From Pseudarthrobacter sp. NS4 (lineage in GTDB: Bacteria; Actinomycetota; Actinomycetes; Actinomycetales; Micrococcaceae): 64,000 nt of DNA. The stretch is from assembly GCF_024758005.1 (NCBI RefSeq), contig NZ_CP103288.1:3410001-3474000 (forward strand), given 5' to 3'. This document shows positions 16,039-23,511 of the stretch, piece by piece. Each line of letters begins with the position of its first letter. Positions within the stretch are counted from its first letter, which is position 1. Under the pieces are notes generated by a model that was not told the DNA's origin, made no database searches, and saw only the letters and a program-made list of their open reading frames with translations. The translations under genes and the position numbers were made by a program.

Positions 16039-16518
16039 ATGGCTGAAACAACTGTTTCCGGGGCTATCCACCCCATCCTGGAAAACGACTACGCCTCCGA
16101 ATGGATGGGGATCGAGGTCCTCTCGCTGAGCGACGGGCACGCCACCATCCGCATGAAGCTCCGGCAGGAAATGCTCAACGGCTTCGGCATGGCGCACGGC
16201 GGAATGATCTTCGCCTTCGCGGACTCCGCCTTCGCCCTGGCGTGCAACCCGGTCAACCCGGCACCGGGCGAGGAAAACAACATCACCGTGGCCGCCGGCG
16301 TCGACATCAACTTCCTCAAACCCGCCTACCAGGGCCAGGTGGTCACCGCCGTCGCGGACCGCCGCTCAAGTTCCGGCCGCAGCGGCCTGTACGACATCCA
16401 GATTTTCGCCGCCGACGCCTCCGCACCGGCCGGCCACCACGGCCCCACCCCCGGCTCCGGTCCCGGCGAGCTCATTGCCGAGTTCCGCGGACGCAGCCGC
16501 ACCATCCCCAAGAAGTAG
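16039..16518 (+). CDS. paaI: Hydroxyphenylacetyl-CoA thioesterase PaaI
   Basis: A 159-aa hotdog-fold thioesterase. The core GFGMAHGGMIFAFADSAFALACN carries the active-site helix of PaaI, with the NHG/AHGG loop, and VAAGVDINFLKPAYQGQVVTAVA forms the central strands. PaaI hydrolyses stalled ring-hydroxylated phenylacetyl-CoA intermediates to recover CoA, a safety valve of the pathway. It is followed 7 bp later by paaK, so they form one transcript, preceded by a consensus -35 and a TetR-type operator. Confidence 0.9.
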   Translation: MAETTVSGAIHPILENDYASEWMGIEVLSLSDGHATIRMKLRQEMLNGFGMAHGGMIFAFADSAFALACNPVNPAPGEENNITVAAGVDINFLKPAYQGQVVTAVADRRSSSGRSGLYDIQIFAADASAPAGHHGPTPGSGPGELIAEFRGRSRTIPKK

Positions 16519-16525
16519 GAAAACC

Positions 16526-17884
16526 ATGACCCTGCATGCCCCCGAAACCCCCTCCGCAACACCAGCGGCACCAGACGCCGTCCTGGACCGCGAGGAGACC
16601 ATCTCCCGCGATGAGCTGGAGGCCCTTCAACTCAGCCGCCTGCAGCACACGGTTGCCTACGCCTATGAGCGCGTGCCCCTGTACAAGCGCAAATTCGACG
16701 ACGCCGGGATCCACCCCGGCGACCTCCGTGAACTCAGCGACCTGGGCAATTTCCCGTTCACCACCAAGGAAGACCTTCGCGCTGAATATCCGTTCGGCAT
16801 GTTCGCCGTGCCGCAGAGCGAGGTGGCCCGCGTGCACGCCAGCTCCGGCACCACCGGCCGCCCCACCGTAGTGGGATACACCAAGCAGGACCTAGCCGAC
16901 TGGGCAAAGCTGGTTGCCCGCTGCTTCCGGGCCTCCGGCATCCGGCCCGGCATGAAGGTCCACAACGCCTACGGCTACGGCCTGTTCACCGGCGGGCTGG
17001 GCGCACACGCAGGCGCCGAGGCCCTGGGCTGCACCGTCATCCCGATGTCCGGCGGCCAGACCGAGCGCCAGATCCAGCTGATCCAGGACTTCCAGCCGGA
17101 CGCCATCCTGTGCACCCCCACGTACCTGCTGACCATCGCTGACGCCATGGCGCACATGGGAATCGATCCCGCCTCCACCTCGCTGAAGTACGCGGTGCTG
17201 GGCGCCGAGCCCTGGACCCAGGAAATGCGGCACGAGCTCGAAGTCACCATGAACATCAAGGCCTGCGACATCTACGGCCTGTCCGAGGTGATGGGCCCCG
17301 GCGTCGCGGGCGAGGCCGTGGAGACGCAGGACGGCAGCCATATCTGGGAGGACCACTTCCGCCCCGAGATCATCGATCCCTTCAACCCGGTGGCCGGCAA
17401 GGAAAACGTCCTGGGCGACGGCGAACACGGTGAACTCGTCTTCACCTCACTCACGAAGGAAGCGCTGCCGATCATCCGCTACCGCACCAAGGACCTCACC
17501 CGCCTCCTCCCCGGCACGGCACGGCCCGCGCACCGCCGAATGGGCCGCATCACCGGCCGCAGCGACGACATGATCATCCTCCGCGGGGTGAACCTCTTCC
17601 CGTCGCAGATCGAGGAAATCGCGCTGCGGATCCCGGAGCTCAGCCCGCATTTCCAGCTTGAGCTCACCCGGCCGGAAGGCCAGCGGATGGACCAGTTAAC
17701 GGTGAAGATCGAACGGCGGGACAACGTGACACCCGGGCAGAGTTCGACGGCGGCGCGCACCTTGAAGGAACAGATCAAGATCCATGTGGGTTCTTCGTGC
17801 ACGGTGGACGTTGTGGAGCCAGGCTCTCTTGAGCGGTCCAACGGCAAGCTGCGCCGGATCTACGACCTGCGGCCGAAGGGCTGA
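16526..17884 (+). CDS. paaK: Phenylacetate-CoA ligase
   Basis: A 452-aa adenylate-forming enzyme activating phenylacetate with CoA and ATP, the first step of aerobic phenylacetate degradation. Motifs: the P-loop-like HASSGTTGRPTVVGYTKQDL, the AMP-binding DIYGLSEVMGPG, and the hinge region GRSDDMIILRGVNLFPSQIEE, plus the C-terminal RRIYDLRPK end. The ATG at 16526 is preceded by AGGAAAA; a longer reading overlaps paaI and lacks homology. Regulated with paaI. Confidence 0.94.
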   Translation: MTLHAPETPSATPAAPDAVLDREETISRDELEALQLSRLQHTVAYAYERVPLYKRKFDDAGIHPGDLRELSDLGNFPFTTKEDLRAEYPFGMFAVPQSEVARVHASSGTTGRPTVVGYTKQDLADWAKLVARCFRASGIRPGMKVHNAYGYGLFTGGLGAHAGAEALGCTVIPMSGGQTERQIQLIQDFQPDAILCTPTYLLTIADAMAHMGIDPASTSLKYAVLGAEPWTQEMRHELEVTMNIKACDIYGLSEVMGPGVAGEAVETQDGSHIWEDHFRPEIIDPFNPVAGKENVLGDGEHGELVFTSLTKEALPIIRYRTKDLTRLLPGTARPAHRRMGRITGRSDDMIILRGVNLFPSQIEEIALRIPELSPHFQLELTRPEGQRMDQLTVKIERRDNVTPGQSSTAARTLKEQIKIHVGSSCTVDVVEPGSLERSNGKLRRIYDLRPKG

Positions 17885-17912
17885 CCGGACGGTGGTGCCG
17901 GGCCTGTCCCGG

Positions 17913-17934
17913 ACTGACCGACCGTTCGTGAGAA
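17913..17934 (+). promoter_or_regulatory. TetR-type operator upstream of its probable regulator gene (site B)
   Basis: ACTGACCGACCGTTCGTG then AGAA: the left half is identical in pattern to site C (ACTGACCG), the right half is weaker. It ends 10 bp before the tetR start codon, consistent with autorepression. Confidence 0.6.
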
Positions 17935-17944
17935 ACTAGCCACT

Positions 17945-18598
17945 ATGCGCAGCACCACCGAAACCTCCAGCCCCGGCGATCCAGCCAGTACCGCCGGCAC
18001 CAGGCGCGGCCGGCCCGGCTACGACCAGCAGTCCGTGCTGCGCATCGCCGTGGACGTCTTCAACCGCCACGGCTACGACGCCACGTCCATGGGGATCCTG
18101 GCCGAAAACCTGGGCATCTCCAAGTCCGCCATCTACCACCACGTGCCCTCCAAGGGAGACCTCCTCAAGCTTGCCCTGGACCACGCACTGGGCGGTCTGG
18201 AGGCCATCCTGGAAGAGCCGGAGGCTACGTCCGGCGCCGCCGATGCCCGGCTGGAGTTCGTCCTCCGGCAGACGGTGGCCGTGCTGGTGGACCGGCTGCC
18301 GTTCGTTACGCTGCTGCTGCGCCTGCGCGGCAACACGGAGATCGAGCGGGATGCGCTGGAGCGGCGCCGCACGTTCGACCACAAGGTAGCGGGCCTTATC
18401 TCCGCGGCCCGCGATGAAGGTTCGCTGCGCCAGGACATCGATCCGCGGACGGTCACCCGGCTCCTGTTCGGCATGATCAACTCCATCGTGGAGTGGTACA
18501 AGCCCGGCGGCTCACTCTCGCCGGAGCGGCTGGCCGACGACCTGATCACCATGGCGTTCGACGGACTGCACGCAAAGGCACACTCCGTTGCCGATTAG
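17945..18598 (+). CDS. paaR: TetR family regulator, probable phenylacetate repressor PaaR
   Basis: A 217-aa TetR protein. The N-terminal helix-turn-helix is clear (RGRPGYDQQSVLRIAVDVFNRHGYDATSMGILAENLGISKSAIYHHVPSKGDLL); the rest is an all-helical ligand domain ending in RLADDLITMAFDGLHAK. It lies between paaK and (across the htrA gene) paaZ, and has its own copy of the operator seen before paaI, paaZ and the thiolase operon. By analogy with actinobacterial PaaR it should be released by phenylacetyl-CoA; that is inference. The name is provisional. Confidence 0.8.
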   Translation: MRSTTETSSPGDPASTAGTRRGRPGYDQQSVLRIAVDVFNRHGYDATSMGILAENLGISKSAIYHHVPSKGDLLKLALDHALGGLEAILEEPEATSGAADARLEFVLRQTVAVLVDRLPFVTLLLRLRGNTEIERDALERRRTFDHKVAGLISAARDEGSLRQDIDPRTVTRLLFGMINSIVEWYKPGGSLSPERLADDLITMAFDGLHAKAHSVAD

Positions 18599-18630
18599 CC
18601 CACGGGGCCCTTCTCCTGCTCGTCCCCGAT

Positions 18631-18654
18631 AAATACTAAGCGTGCTTGGTATTT
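18631..18654. promoter_or_regulatory. Shared stress-type palindrome, copy 2 (before the HtrA-like gene)
   Basis: AAATACTAAGC - GT - GCTTGGTATTT: an 11-bp inverted repeat with a single mismatch, 55 bp before the protease start. It is the most symmetrical of the three related copies. Confidence 0.6.
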
Positions 18655-18708
18655 TCGCTGCTCCCCGGCTACGGTGGTAGGAAAGCCACCATCGCAGGGA
18701 GGTTGTAC

Positions 18709-19836
18709 ATGAGCCCGGCCATCCACCCGGCACGTCCTGGCCGGCCAGCCTTTGGACGCCCCAACTTCAGCCGACGCAGGGCCGCCGCAGCCGCCGCCAT
18801 AAGTGCCGCCGTCGCACTTTCCGCCTGCACCGGCCCAACCGCGCCCACCGAGACCACTGCCACGGCCGGAAACACTGCGGCTGCCAGCCCGGCAGCATCC
18901 GCGCCGGCAACCGGTGGCGGGGCCATCGAGGCCGGAAACCTCCCACAACTGGTGGAGAACCTGGCCCCCTCGGTGGTCACCATCTTCACCCAGGGCGGAC
19001 TGGGCAGCGGCGTGGTCTATTCCGAGGACGGCCTCATCATCACCAACGAGCACGTAATCCGGGGCAATACCACTGTTGGGGTGGGCTTCGCGGACGGGCA
19101 GCGGGTGGAAGGCACCGTCCTGGCCACCGACGAAGTGACGGATCTGGCGCTGGTCCAGACTGACCGGACAGGCCTCCCAAAGCCCACGTACCAGACCGAT
19201 CTGCCCCAAGTCGGCGAAGGCGCACTGGTGCTCGGTTCCCCGCTCGGCTTCGAGAACACCGCCACCGCCGGCATTATCTCCGGGCTCCACCGGTCCATCC
19301 CCGGCTCCGCGTCCAACAGCCTGTCCCTGGTGGACCTGATCCAGACGGACGCCCCCATCAGCCCGGGCAACTCAGGCGGCGCCGTCATCAACATGCGGGG
19401 CGAAGTCATCGGCATCAGTGAGGCCTACATTCCGCCCTCCGCCGGAGCAGTGTCACTGGGCTTCGCCATTCCGGCCGCCACGGCCGTGGAAGTGGCGGAG
19501 GAACTGCTGGCGGACGGCACCGCGAAGCACTCCTATCTCGGCCTGACCCCCGGCGCACTCACGCCCCAGATTGCCCGGCAGCTGGGTACCGACGCCAGCA
19601 CCGGCGTCGTGGTGTTGGCAGTGGATGACGACGGCCCTGCCGGACGCGCGGGAATCCGTCCGGGCGACGTCCTGGAATCGATGGAAGGCGTGGAACTGGC
19701 AACACCGGAGAAACTCCTGGCTGAACTCCGGAACCGCAACCCCGGCGAGACCGTAGCGGTCAAGGTCAGGCGGGAGGACCAGAGCCTTGATCTCAAGGTG
19801 GACCTTATCGAACGGCCCCCAAGTAACACCCAATAG
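18709..19836 (+). CDS. HtrA/DegP-like S1C serine protease with PDZ domain, lipoprotein
   Basis: A 375-aa exported quality-control protease. N-terminal Arg-rich segment, hydrophobic stretch, then the lipobox-like LSAC (Cys about 36); a Thr/Ala-rich linker; trypsin-like domain with catalytic His (LIITNEHVIRGN), Asp (VTDLALVQTD) and Ser (SPGNSGGAVIN); one C-terminal PDZ domain (about residues 265-365; DDDGPAGRAGIRPGDVLESMEG). Such proteins degrade misfolded envelope proteins. The ATG at 18709 is set by GGGAGG; an upstream GTG would add a segment before the signal sequence. A stress-type palindrome precedes it. The next small gene follows after 12 bp. Confidence 0.92.
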   Translation: MSPAIHPARPGRPAFGRPNFSRRRAAAAAAISAAVALSACTGPTAPTETTATAGNTAAASPAASAPATGGGAIEAGNLPQLVENLAPSVVTIFTQGGLGSGVVYSEDGLIITNEHVIRGNTTVGVGFADGQRVEGTVLATDEVTDLALVQTDRTGLPKPTYQTDLPQVGEGALVLGSPLGFENTATAGIISGLHRSIPGSASNSLSLVDLIQTDAPISPGNSGGAVINMRGEVIGISEAYIPPSAGAVSLGFAIPAATAVEVAEELLADGTAKHSYLGLTPGALTPQIARQLGTDASTGVVVLAVDDDGPAGRAGIRPGDVLESMEGVELATPEKLLAELRNRNPGETVAVKVRREDQSLDLKVDLIERPPSNTQ

Positions 19837-19848
19837 GAAGGTAAGACA

Positions 19849-20142
19849 ATGAGCCACCCCAAAGAAGAACCAGACGCAGGATTCATCGTTCCTGACCCCT
19901 CCACGGTCCGTGAGGACATTCCCGGTGACGCCGGAGACGAGGCAAACGTGATCCGCTTCAGCGAGGAGCAGGCCCTGATCGAGGAACAGTCCCATGGCAT
20001 CCGCCCGGACACCTACAGCGTGCCCGCCGGTGGCCCCACCATGGATGAGGCCCGCGGCAACATGGACCTTTCGGACCAGACCGGCGCCGGCCCGGAGGAC
20101 GACAGCAGCGACGACGGCCTGCACGGCGGCGCCGAATCCTGA
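19849..20142 (+). CDS. Hypothetical acidic protein downstream of the HtrA-like protease
   Basis: A 97-aa hydrophilic, strongly acidic protein (AGDEANVIRFSEEQALIEEQ; DDSSDDGLHGG tail) without signal or membrane segment. Its ribosome-binding site AGGAAGGT sits between the protease stop and its own ATG, so it is the second gene of the htrA-like operon. A terminator follows. The family is not recognised. Confidence 0.75.
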   Translation: MSHPKEEPDAGFIVPDPSTVREDIPGDAGDEANVIRFSEEQALIEEQSHGIRPDTYSVPAGGPTMDEARGNMDLSDQTGAGPEDDSSDDGLHGGAES

Positions 20143-20166
20143 CGCCTTAACCGGCCTATCAAACGC

Positions 20167-20199
20167 CAGGGGCGCACCGGAATGTCCGGGGCGCCCCTG
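20167..20199. terminator. Terminator after the HtrA-like operon
   Basis: CAGGGGCGC pairs with GCGCCCCTG, with an inner CCGG/CCGG pairing in the loop; 25 bp after the stop of the acidic protein and 27 bp after the stop of the convergent VOC gene. Confidence 0.8.
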
Positions 20200-20225
20200 C
20201 CGTCTCTGTTGGCCGTTCCTGTTGG

Positions 20226-20633
20226 CTAGAGCTGGTATTCCATCTTGTTGCCCAGGCTTTCATGGATGCACAGGATGTTGTGCTCGGTGTCCATGAACCA
20301 CGCGCACTTCTCGGAATCCGTGGTGCAGATGTGGTTCTCGGTCCTCAGGTTGGGCAGGTCGTAGTCCTGGAACTGCACACCCTTGGCTTCCATGTCCCGG
20401 ACCGTCGCTTCGATGTCCGTTACCTCGAAAGTCAAGGCGGTGTGATGCGAGTGCTTGCCGTCCGAGACCCGCTTCAGCTGCAGCCTCGGGCCGCCGTCAC
20501 TGCCGAGCAGTTCGCTTCCATCCTCAGCCGTACCGCAATGCGGGAGCCCCAGCTTTTCGGTGTAGAAACTGTGCGCGCGCTCTGCATCATCGACTGGCAG
20601 GACGGTTGTGGCTGTGTTCATTTTAAGGCTCAT
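20226..20633 (-). CDS. VOC (glyoxalase/bleomycin-resistance) family protein
   Basis: A 135-aa protein of two beta-alpha-beta-beta-beta modules: TATTVLPVDDAERAHSFYTEKLG in the first and HTALTFEVTDIEATVRDMEAKG, ending DTEHNILCIHES, in the second. Putative metal-ligand histidine and glutamate are present at typical places (HHTALTFEV, CIHES), so it may be a small dioxygenase, isomerase or binding protein; substrate unknown. AGGAGG precedes the ATG. It lies downstream of paaZ on the same strand but a large hairpin repeat separates them. Confidence 0.88.
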   Translation of the reverse strand: MSLKMNTATTVLPVDDAERAHSFYTEKLGLPHCGTAEDGSELLGSDGGPRLQLKRVSDGKHSHHTALTFEVTDIEATVRDMEAKGVQFQDYDLPNLRTENHICTTDSEKCAWFMDTEHNILCIHESLGNKMEYQL

Positions 20634-20696
20634 GTGGCCACCTCCTACGGGCAGAATTTTACGCTTCCGCCAGCCAAAAAGCCCCGGCCCTCCAAA

Positions 20697-20797
20697 CGCT
20701 CTCTCACCTTTCGCGCCCCAACCACAAACGCTCTCCCACCTTTGGATGAAAGGTGAGAGAGCGATTGGGAAAAGGGCGCAGGATGTGAGAGAGCGTC
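20697..20797. repeat. Inverted repeat built from four CGCTCTCTCACC units
   Basis: Four copies of about 15 bp: 20697-20711 (CGCTCTCTCACCTTT) and 20729-20743 on plus, 20749-20763 and 20784-20796 on minus. The inner pair forms a 15-bp stem (one mismatch) around GGATG; the outer pair and the GCGCCC-like spacers also match, so the whole is an imperfect palindrome of about 100 bp. It abuts the paaZ stop codon and probably terminates that transcript. A diverged half-copy is at 6746-6792. Confidence 0.8.
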
Positions 20798-22908
20798 TAC
20801 TTCTCGACGAGGGTGAGGACGTCGTAGGTGGCCACGATCTCGTCGTTCTGGTTGGTGAGCAGGGCGTCCCATGCCACCTCGCCGTACTCGTCGGTTTCAC
20901 GCGGCGTGATCCGCTTGGCCGTGAGCGTCACCCGGATGGAGTCGCCGGCAGCAACCGGGGTGATGAAGCGGAGGTTTTCCAGGCCGTAATTGGCCAGGAC
21001 CGGACCGGGCGCGGGCTCCACGAACAGGCCGGCGCCCCAGCTCAGCAGCAGGTAGCCGTGCGCCACGATGCCCGGGAAGAACGGGTTCGCCTCCGCGGCC
21101 TCCTGGTTTGTGTGTGCATAGAACGTGTCGCCCGTGGAGTTGGCGAAAGCCGTGATGTCCTCCAGCGTGACCTGCCGCAGGTCCGAGCGGATGGCGTCGC
21201 CGATCCGCAGGGTCTCCAGCGACTTCCGGAAGGGGTGCGTCCCCTCCGTCTCAAGCGTGAGGTTCCGGTCGGCCCCGGCATGCCAGACGCCGGTAACGGC
21301 GGTGAGCATGTTTGGAGAGCCCTGGATGGCGGTGCGCTGCATGTGGTGCATGACGGACCGGATGCCGCCCAGTTCCTCGCCGCCGCCGGCACGGCCGGGA
21401 CCACCGTGGACCAGGTGCGGGACAGGTGAACCGTGCCCCGTGGAACTGCGGGCGTCCTCGCGGTTGAGCATCAGGACGCGGCCGTGATGCGCGGCGATGC
21501 CCGTCACCAACTCACGGGCAACGTCCGGATCATTTGTGCACACGGTGGCCACCAGGGAGCCGCTGCCGCGGGCGGCCAGGCGGACGGCGTCCGGAAGGTC
21601 CTGGTACCCAATCACCGACGAAACCGGGCCGAACGCCTCCAGCGAGTGGACCGACTCCGCTTCCGGGTCCTTCCAGCTGAGCAGGACCGGGGCCATGAAG
21701 GCGCCACCTTCCACTACACCGGTGGAACCGTCCGCGGAGGTTACCGACGGCGAATCCAGCGTTCCGTACGCAAGCTCACCGCCGGCGTCGAGCATTGACT
21801 GCACTGCCGCCCGAACATCCTCAAGCTGCTCCACCGAGGCGAGGGCCCCCATGGTGACGCCTTCCGCCCGGGGATCGCCCAGGACAACACGTTCCTGGAG
21901 GCGCCTGCCCACGGCCACGGACACGGCCGGGACCAGCTCCTGCGGCACGATGGCGCGGCGGATGGCGGTGCACTTCTGCCCTGCCTTGGCGGTCATTTCA
22001 GTCACCACGGACTTCACGAAGGCATCGAATTCCGGCGTACCTTCCACCGCGTCCGGGCCCAGGATGGCGGCGTTCAACGAGTCCGTTTCAGAGGTGAAGC
22101 GGACGCCGCCCTGGACCACGTTGGGATGGGACTTCAACGACAGCGCGGTGGATGCGGAACCGGTGAAGGCCACCAGGTCGCGGTAGTCCAGCACGTCCAG
22201 CAGCCCGCGGACTGAACCGGAAATCAGCTGCAGCGAGCCCTTGGGCAGGATGTTGGATTCGACGATGGCCTTAACCACGGCCGCGGCCACGTAACCGGTG
22301 GGCGTGGCCGGCTTGACGATCGTGGGGACGCCGGCGATGAACGCGGGCGCAAGTTTCTCCAGCATGCCCCAGACGGGGAAGTTGAAAGCGTTGATCTGCA
22401 CGGCAACGCCGGGGATGCGGGTGTAGATGTGCTCGCCGGCGAAGGAGCCGTCCTTGGACAGCACCTCCATGGGCCCGTCCACCACCACCTGCGAGTTGGG
22501 CAGTTCACGCCTGCCCTTGGATCCGAAGGTGAAGAGGACACCGATGCCGCCGTCGATGTCGATCATGGAGTCGACCTTGGTGGCGCCGGTCTGGGCGGAG
22601 AAGGCATAGAAGTGTTCCCGCCGGGCGTGCAGGTACTGCGCCAGTTCCTTGAGCTTGAGCGCACGCTGGTGGAAGGTGAGCTGGCCAAGTTCCGCCTGGC
22701 CCGTGGTGCGGCCGTAGTCAACGACGGCGGCCAGGTCCAGCCCTTCAGTGCTCACCTTGGCCAGGATCTCCCCGGTGCTCGCATCCCGGACCGGCACGGC
22801 GGAGCCGGCCGATCCGGCGTCGGGTGTCCACCAGGAGTCCTGGATGAAGCTGGGCACTGTTTCCACGGTGTCGAGCGTGGCCTGGGGAGCTGTGGCAGTG
22901 GTGGTCAT
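20797..22908 (-). CDS. paaZ: Bifunctional PaaZ: oxepin-CoA hydrolase / 3-oxo-5,6-dehydrosuberyl-CoA semialdehyde dehydrogenase
   Basis: A 703-aa ring-opening enzyme of phenylacetate degradation. N-terminal aldehyde dehydrogenase (about residues 15-530) with NAFNFPVWG, the SETDSLNAA segment and the catalytic Cys in [16 protein letters not shown]-terminal MaoC-like hydratase (about 555-700) with [20 protein letters not shown]. The length equals the full fusion form. ATG 22908 was chosen at the start of homology; the frame extends upstream through the operator region and is not credible there. A TetR-type operator (site C) lies 49 bp upstream and is shared with the divergent thioesterase gene. 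Confidence 0.95.
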   Translation of the reverse strand: MTTTATAPQATLDTVETVPSFIQDSWWTPDAGSAGSAVPVRDASTGEILAKVSTEGLDLAAVVDYGRTTGQAELGQLTFHQRALKLKELAQYLHARREHFYAFSAQTGATKVDSMIDIDGGIGVLFTFGSKGRRELPNSQVVVDGPMEVLSKDGSFAGEHIYTRIPGVAVQINAFNFPVWGMLEKLAPAFIAGVPTIVKPATPTGYVAAAVVKAIVESNILPKGSLQLISGSVRGLLDVLDYRDLVAFTGSASTALSLKSHPNVVQGGVRFTSETDSLNAAILGPDAVEGTPEFDAFVKSVVTEMTAKAGQKCTAIRRAIVPQELVPAVSVAVGRRLQERVVLGDPRAEGVTMGALASVEQLEDVRAAVQSMLDAGGELAYGTLDSPSVTSADGSTGVVEGGAFMAPVLLSWKDPEAESVHSLEAFGPVSSVIGYQDLPDAVRLAARGSGSLVATVCTNDPDVARELVTGIAAHHGRVLMLNREDARSSTGHGSPVPHLVHGGPGRAGGGEELGGIRSVMHHMQRTAIQGSPNMLTAVTGVWHAGADRNLTLETEGTHPFRKSLETLRIGDAIRSDLRQVTLEDITAFANSTGDTFYAHTNQEAAEANPFFPGIVAHGYLLLSWGAGLFVEPAPGPVLANYGLENLRFITPVAAGDSIRVTLTAKRITPRETDEYGEVAWDALLTNQNDEIVATYDVLTLVEK

Positions 22909-22956
22909 CGTTGACGGTCCTTCCAACAAGGGGGCAGGAAACGGCAGCTGATCATT

Positions 22957-22978
22957 ACTGACCGTCCGTTCGGTAATA
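22957..22978. promoter_or_regulatory. TetR-type operator between paaZ and thioesterase (site C)
   Basis: ACTGACCGTCCGTTCGGT then AATA, with dyad symmetry TTAC-Y-GA ... TC-GGTAA. This is the best copy of the motif. A TATATT directly beside it could be the -10 of one of the divergent promoters. Confidence 0.7.
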
Positions 22979-23058
22979 TATTTACCATACATGAATGTGC
23001 CGTGGTGCACACTAGAACGCTGCAGACTGGAAGCACGTCCTGCCCAGAAGGAGAGCAC

Positions 23059-23508
23059 ATGACCGACGCACCCCCGAACGAACCGGCCACCGCCGACCAC
23101 CGCGCGATGGACCACAAACTGTGGAAGATCACCCTCGGCGAGCTCGACGAGAAGATGGGCGTAAAGATCATTGAAGAATCGGTGGAGCGCGTGGTGGCCA
23201 CCATGCCCGTTGAGGGGAACCGGCAGTCCTTCGGCCTGCTGCACGGTGGAGCCTCCCTGGCCGTCGGCGAGGCTGTCGGCTCATGGGCTGCGGTGATCCA
23301 CGCGAGCACCATGGGCAAGACTGCGGTGGGGGTGGACGTCTCAGCCACCCACCACCGCTCGGCCCGTGAAGGTCAGGTGACCATCACGGCCACCCCCATC
23401 CACTTGGGCGGAACCATCACCACCCATGAGGTGGTCATCGCCAACGAGGCCGGCCAGCGGCTCTGCACCCTGCGCATCACCAACCTGCTGATGAAACGCC
23501 ACAAGTAG
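23059..23508 (+). CDS. Hotdog-fold thioesterase (PaaI/YdiI-like)
   Basis: A 149-aa acyl-CoA thioesterase. The active-site helix reads FGLLHGGASLAVGEAVGSWAA and the core strand AVGVDVSATHHRSAREGQVTI. This pattern is closer to the YdiI/EntH/MenI group than to the PaaI encoded at 16039. MenI would fit the menB-E-A genes at 55-58 kb, but the gene diverges from paaZ and shares its operator, so a role in releasing CoA from phenylacetate-pathway dead ends is more likely. AGAAGGAG precedes the ATG. Confidence 0.88.
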   Translation: MTDAPPNEPATADHRAMDHKLWKITLGELDEKMGVKIIEESVERVVATMPVEGNRQSFGLLHGGASLAVGEAVGSWAAVIHASTMGKTAVGVDVSATHHRSAREGQVTITATPIHLGGTITTHEVVIANEAGQRLCTLRITNLLMKRHK

Positions 23509-23511
23509 CAT

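Noticed and set aside
23059..23508. Thioesterase as MenI of the menaquinone pathway
   Set aside because: Its active-site helix would allow it, but it is 31 kb from menB-E-A and shares its operator with paaZ.
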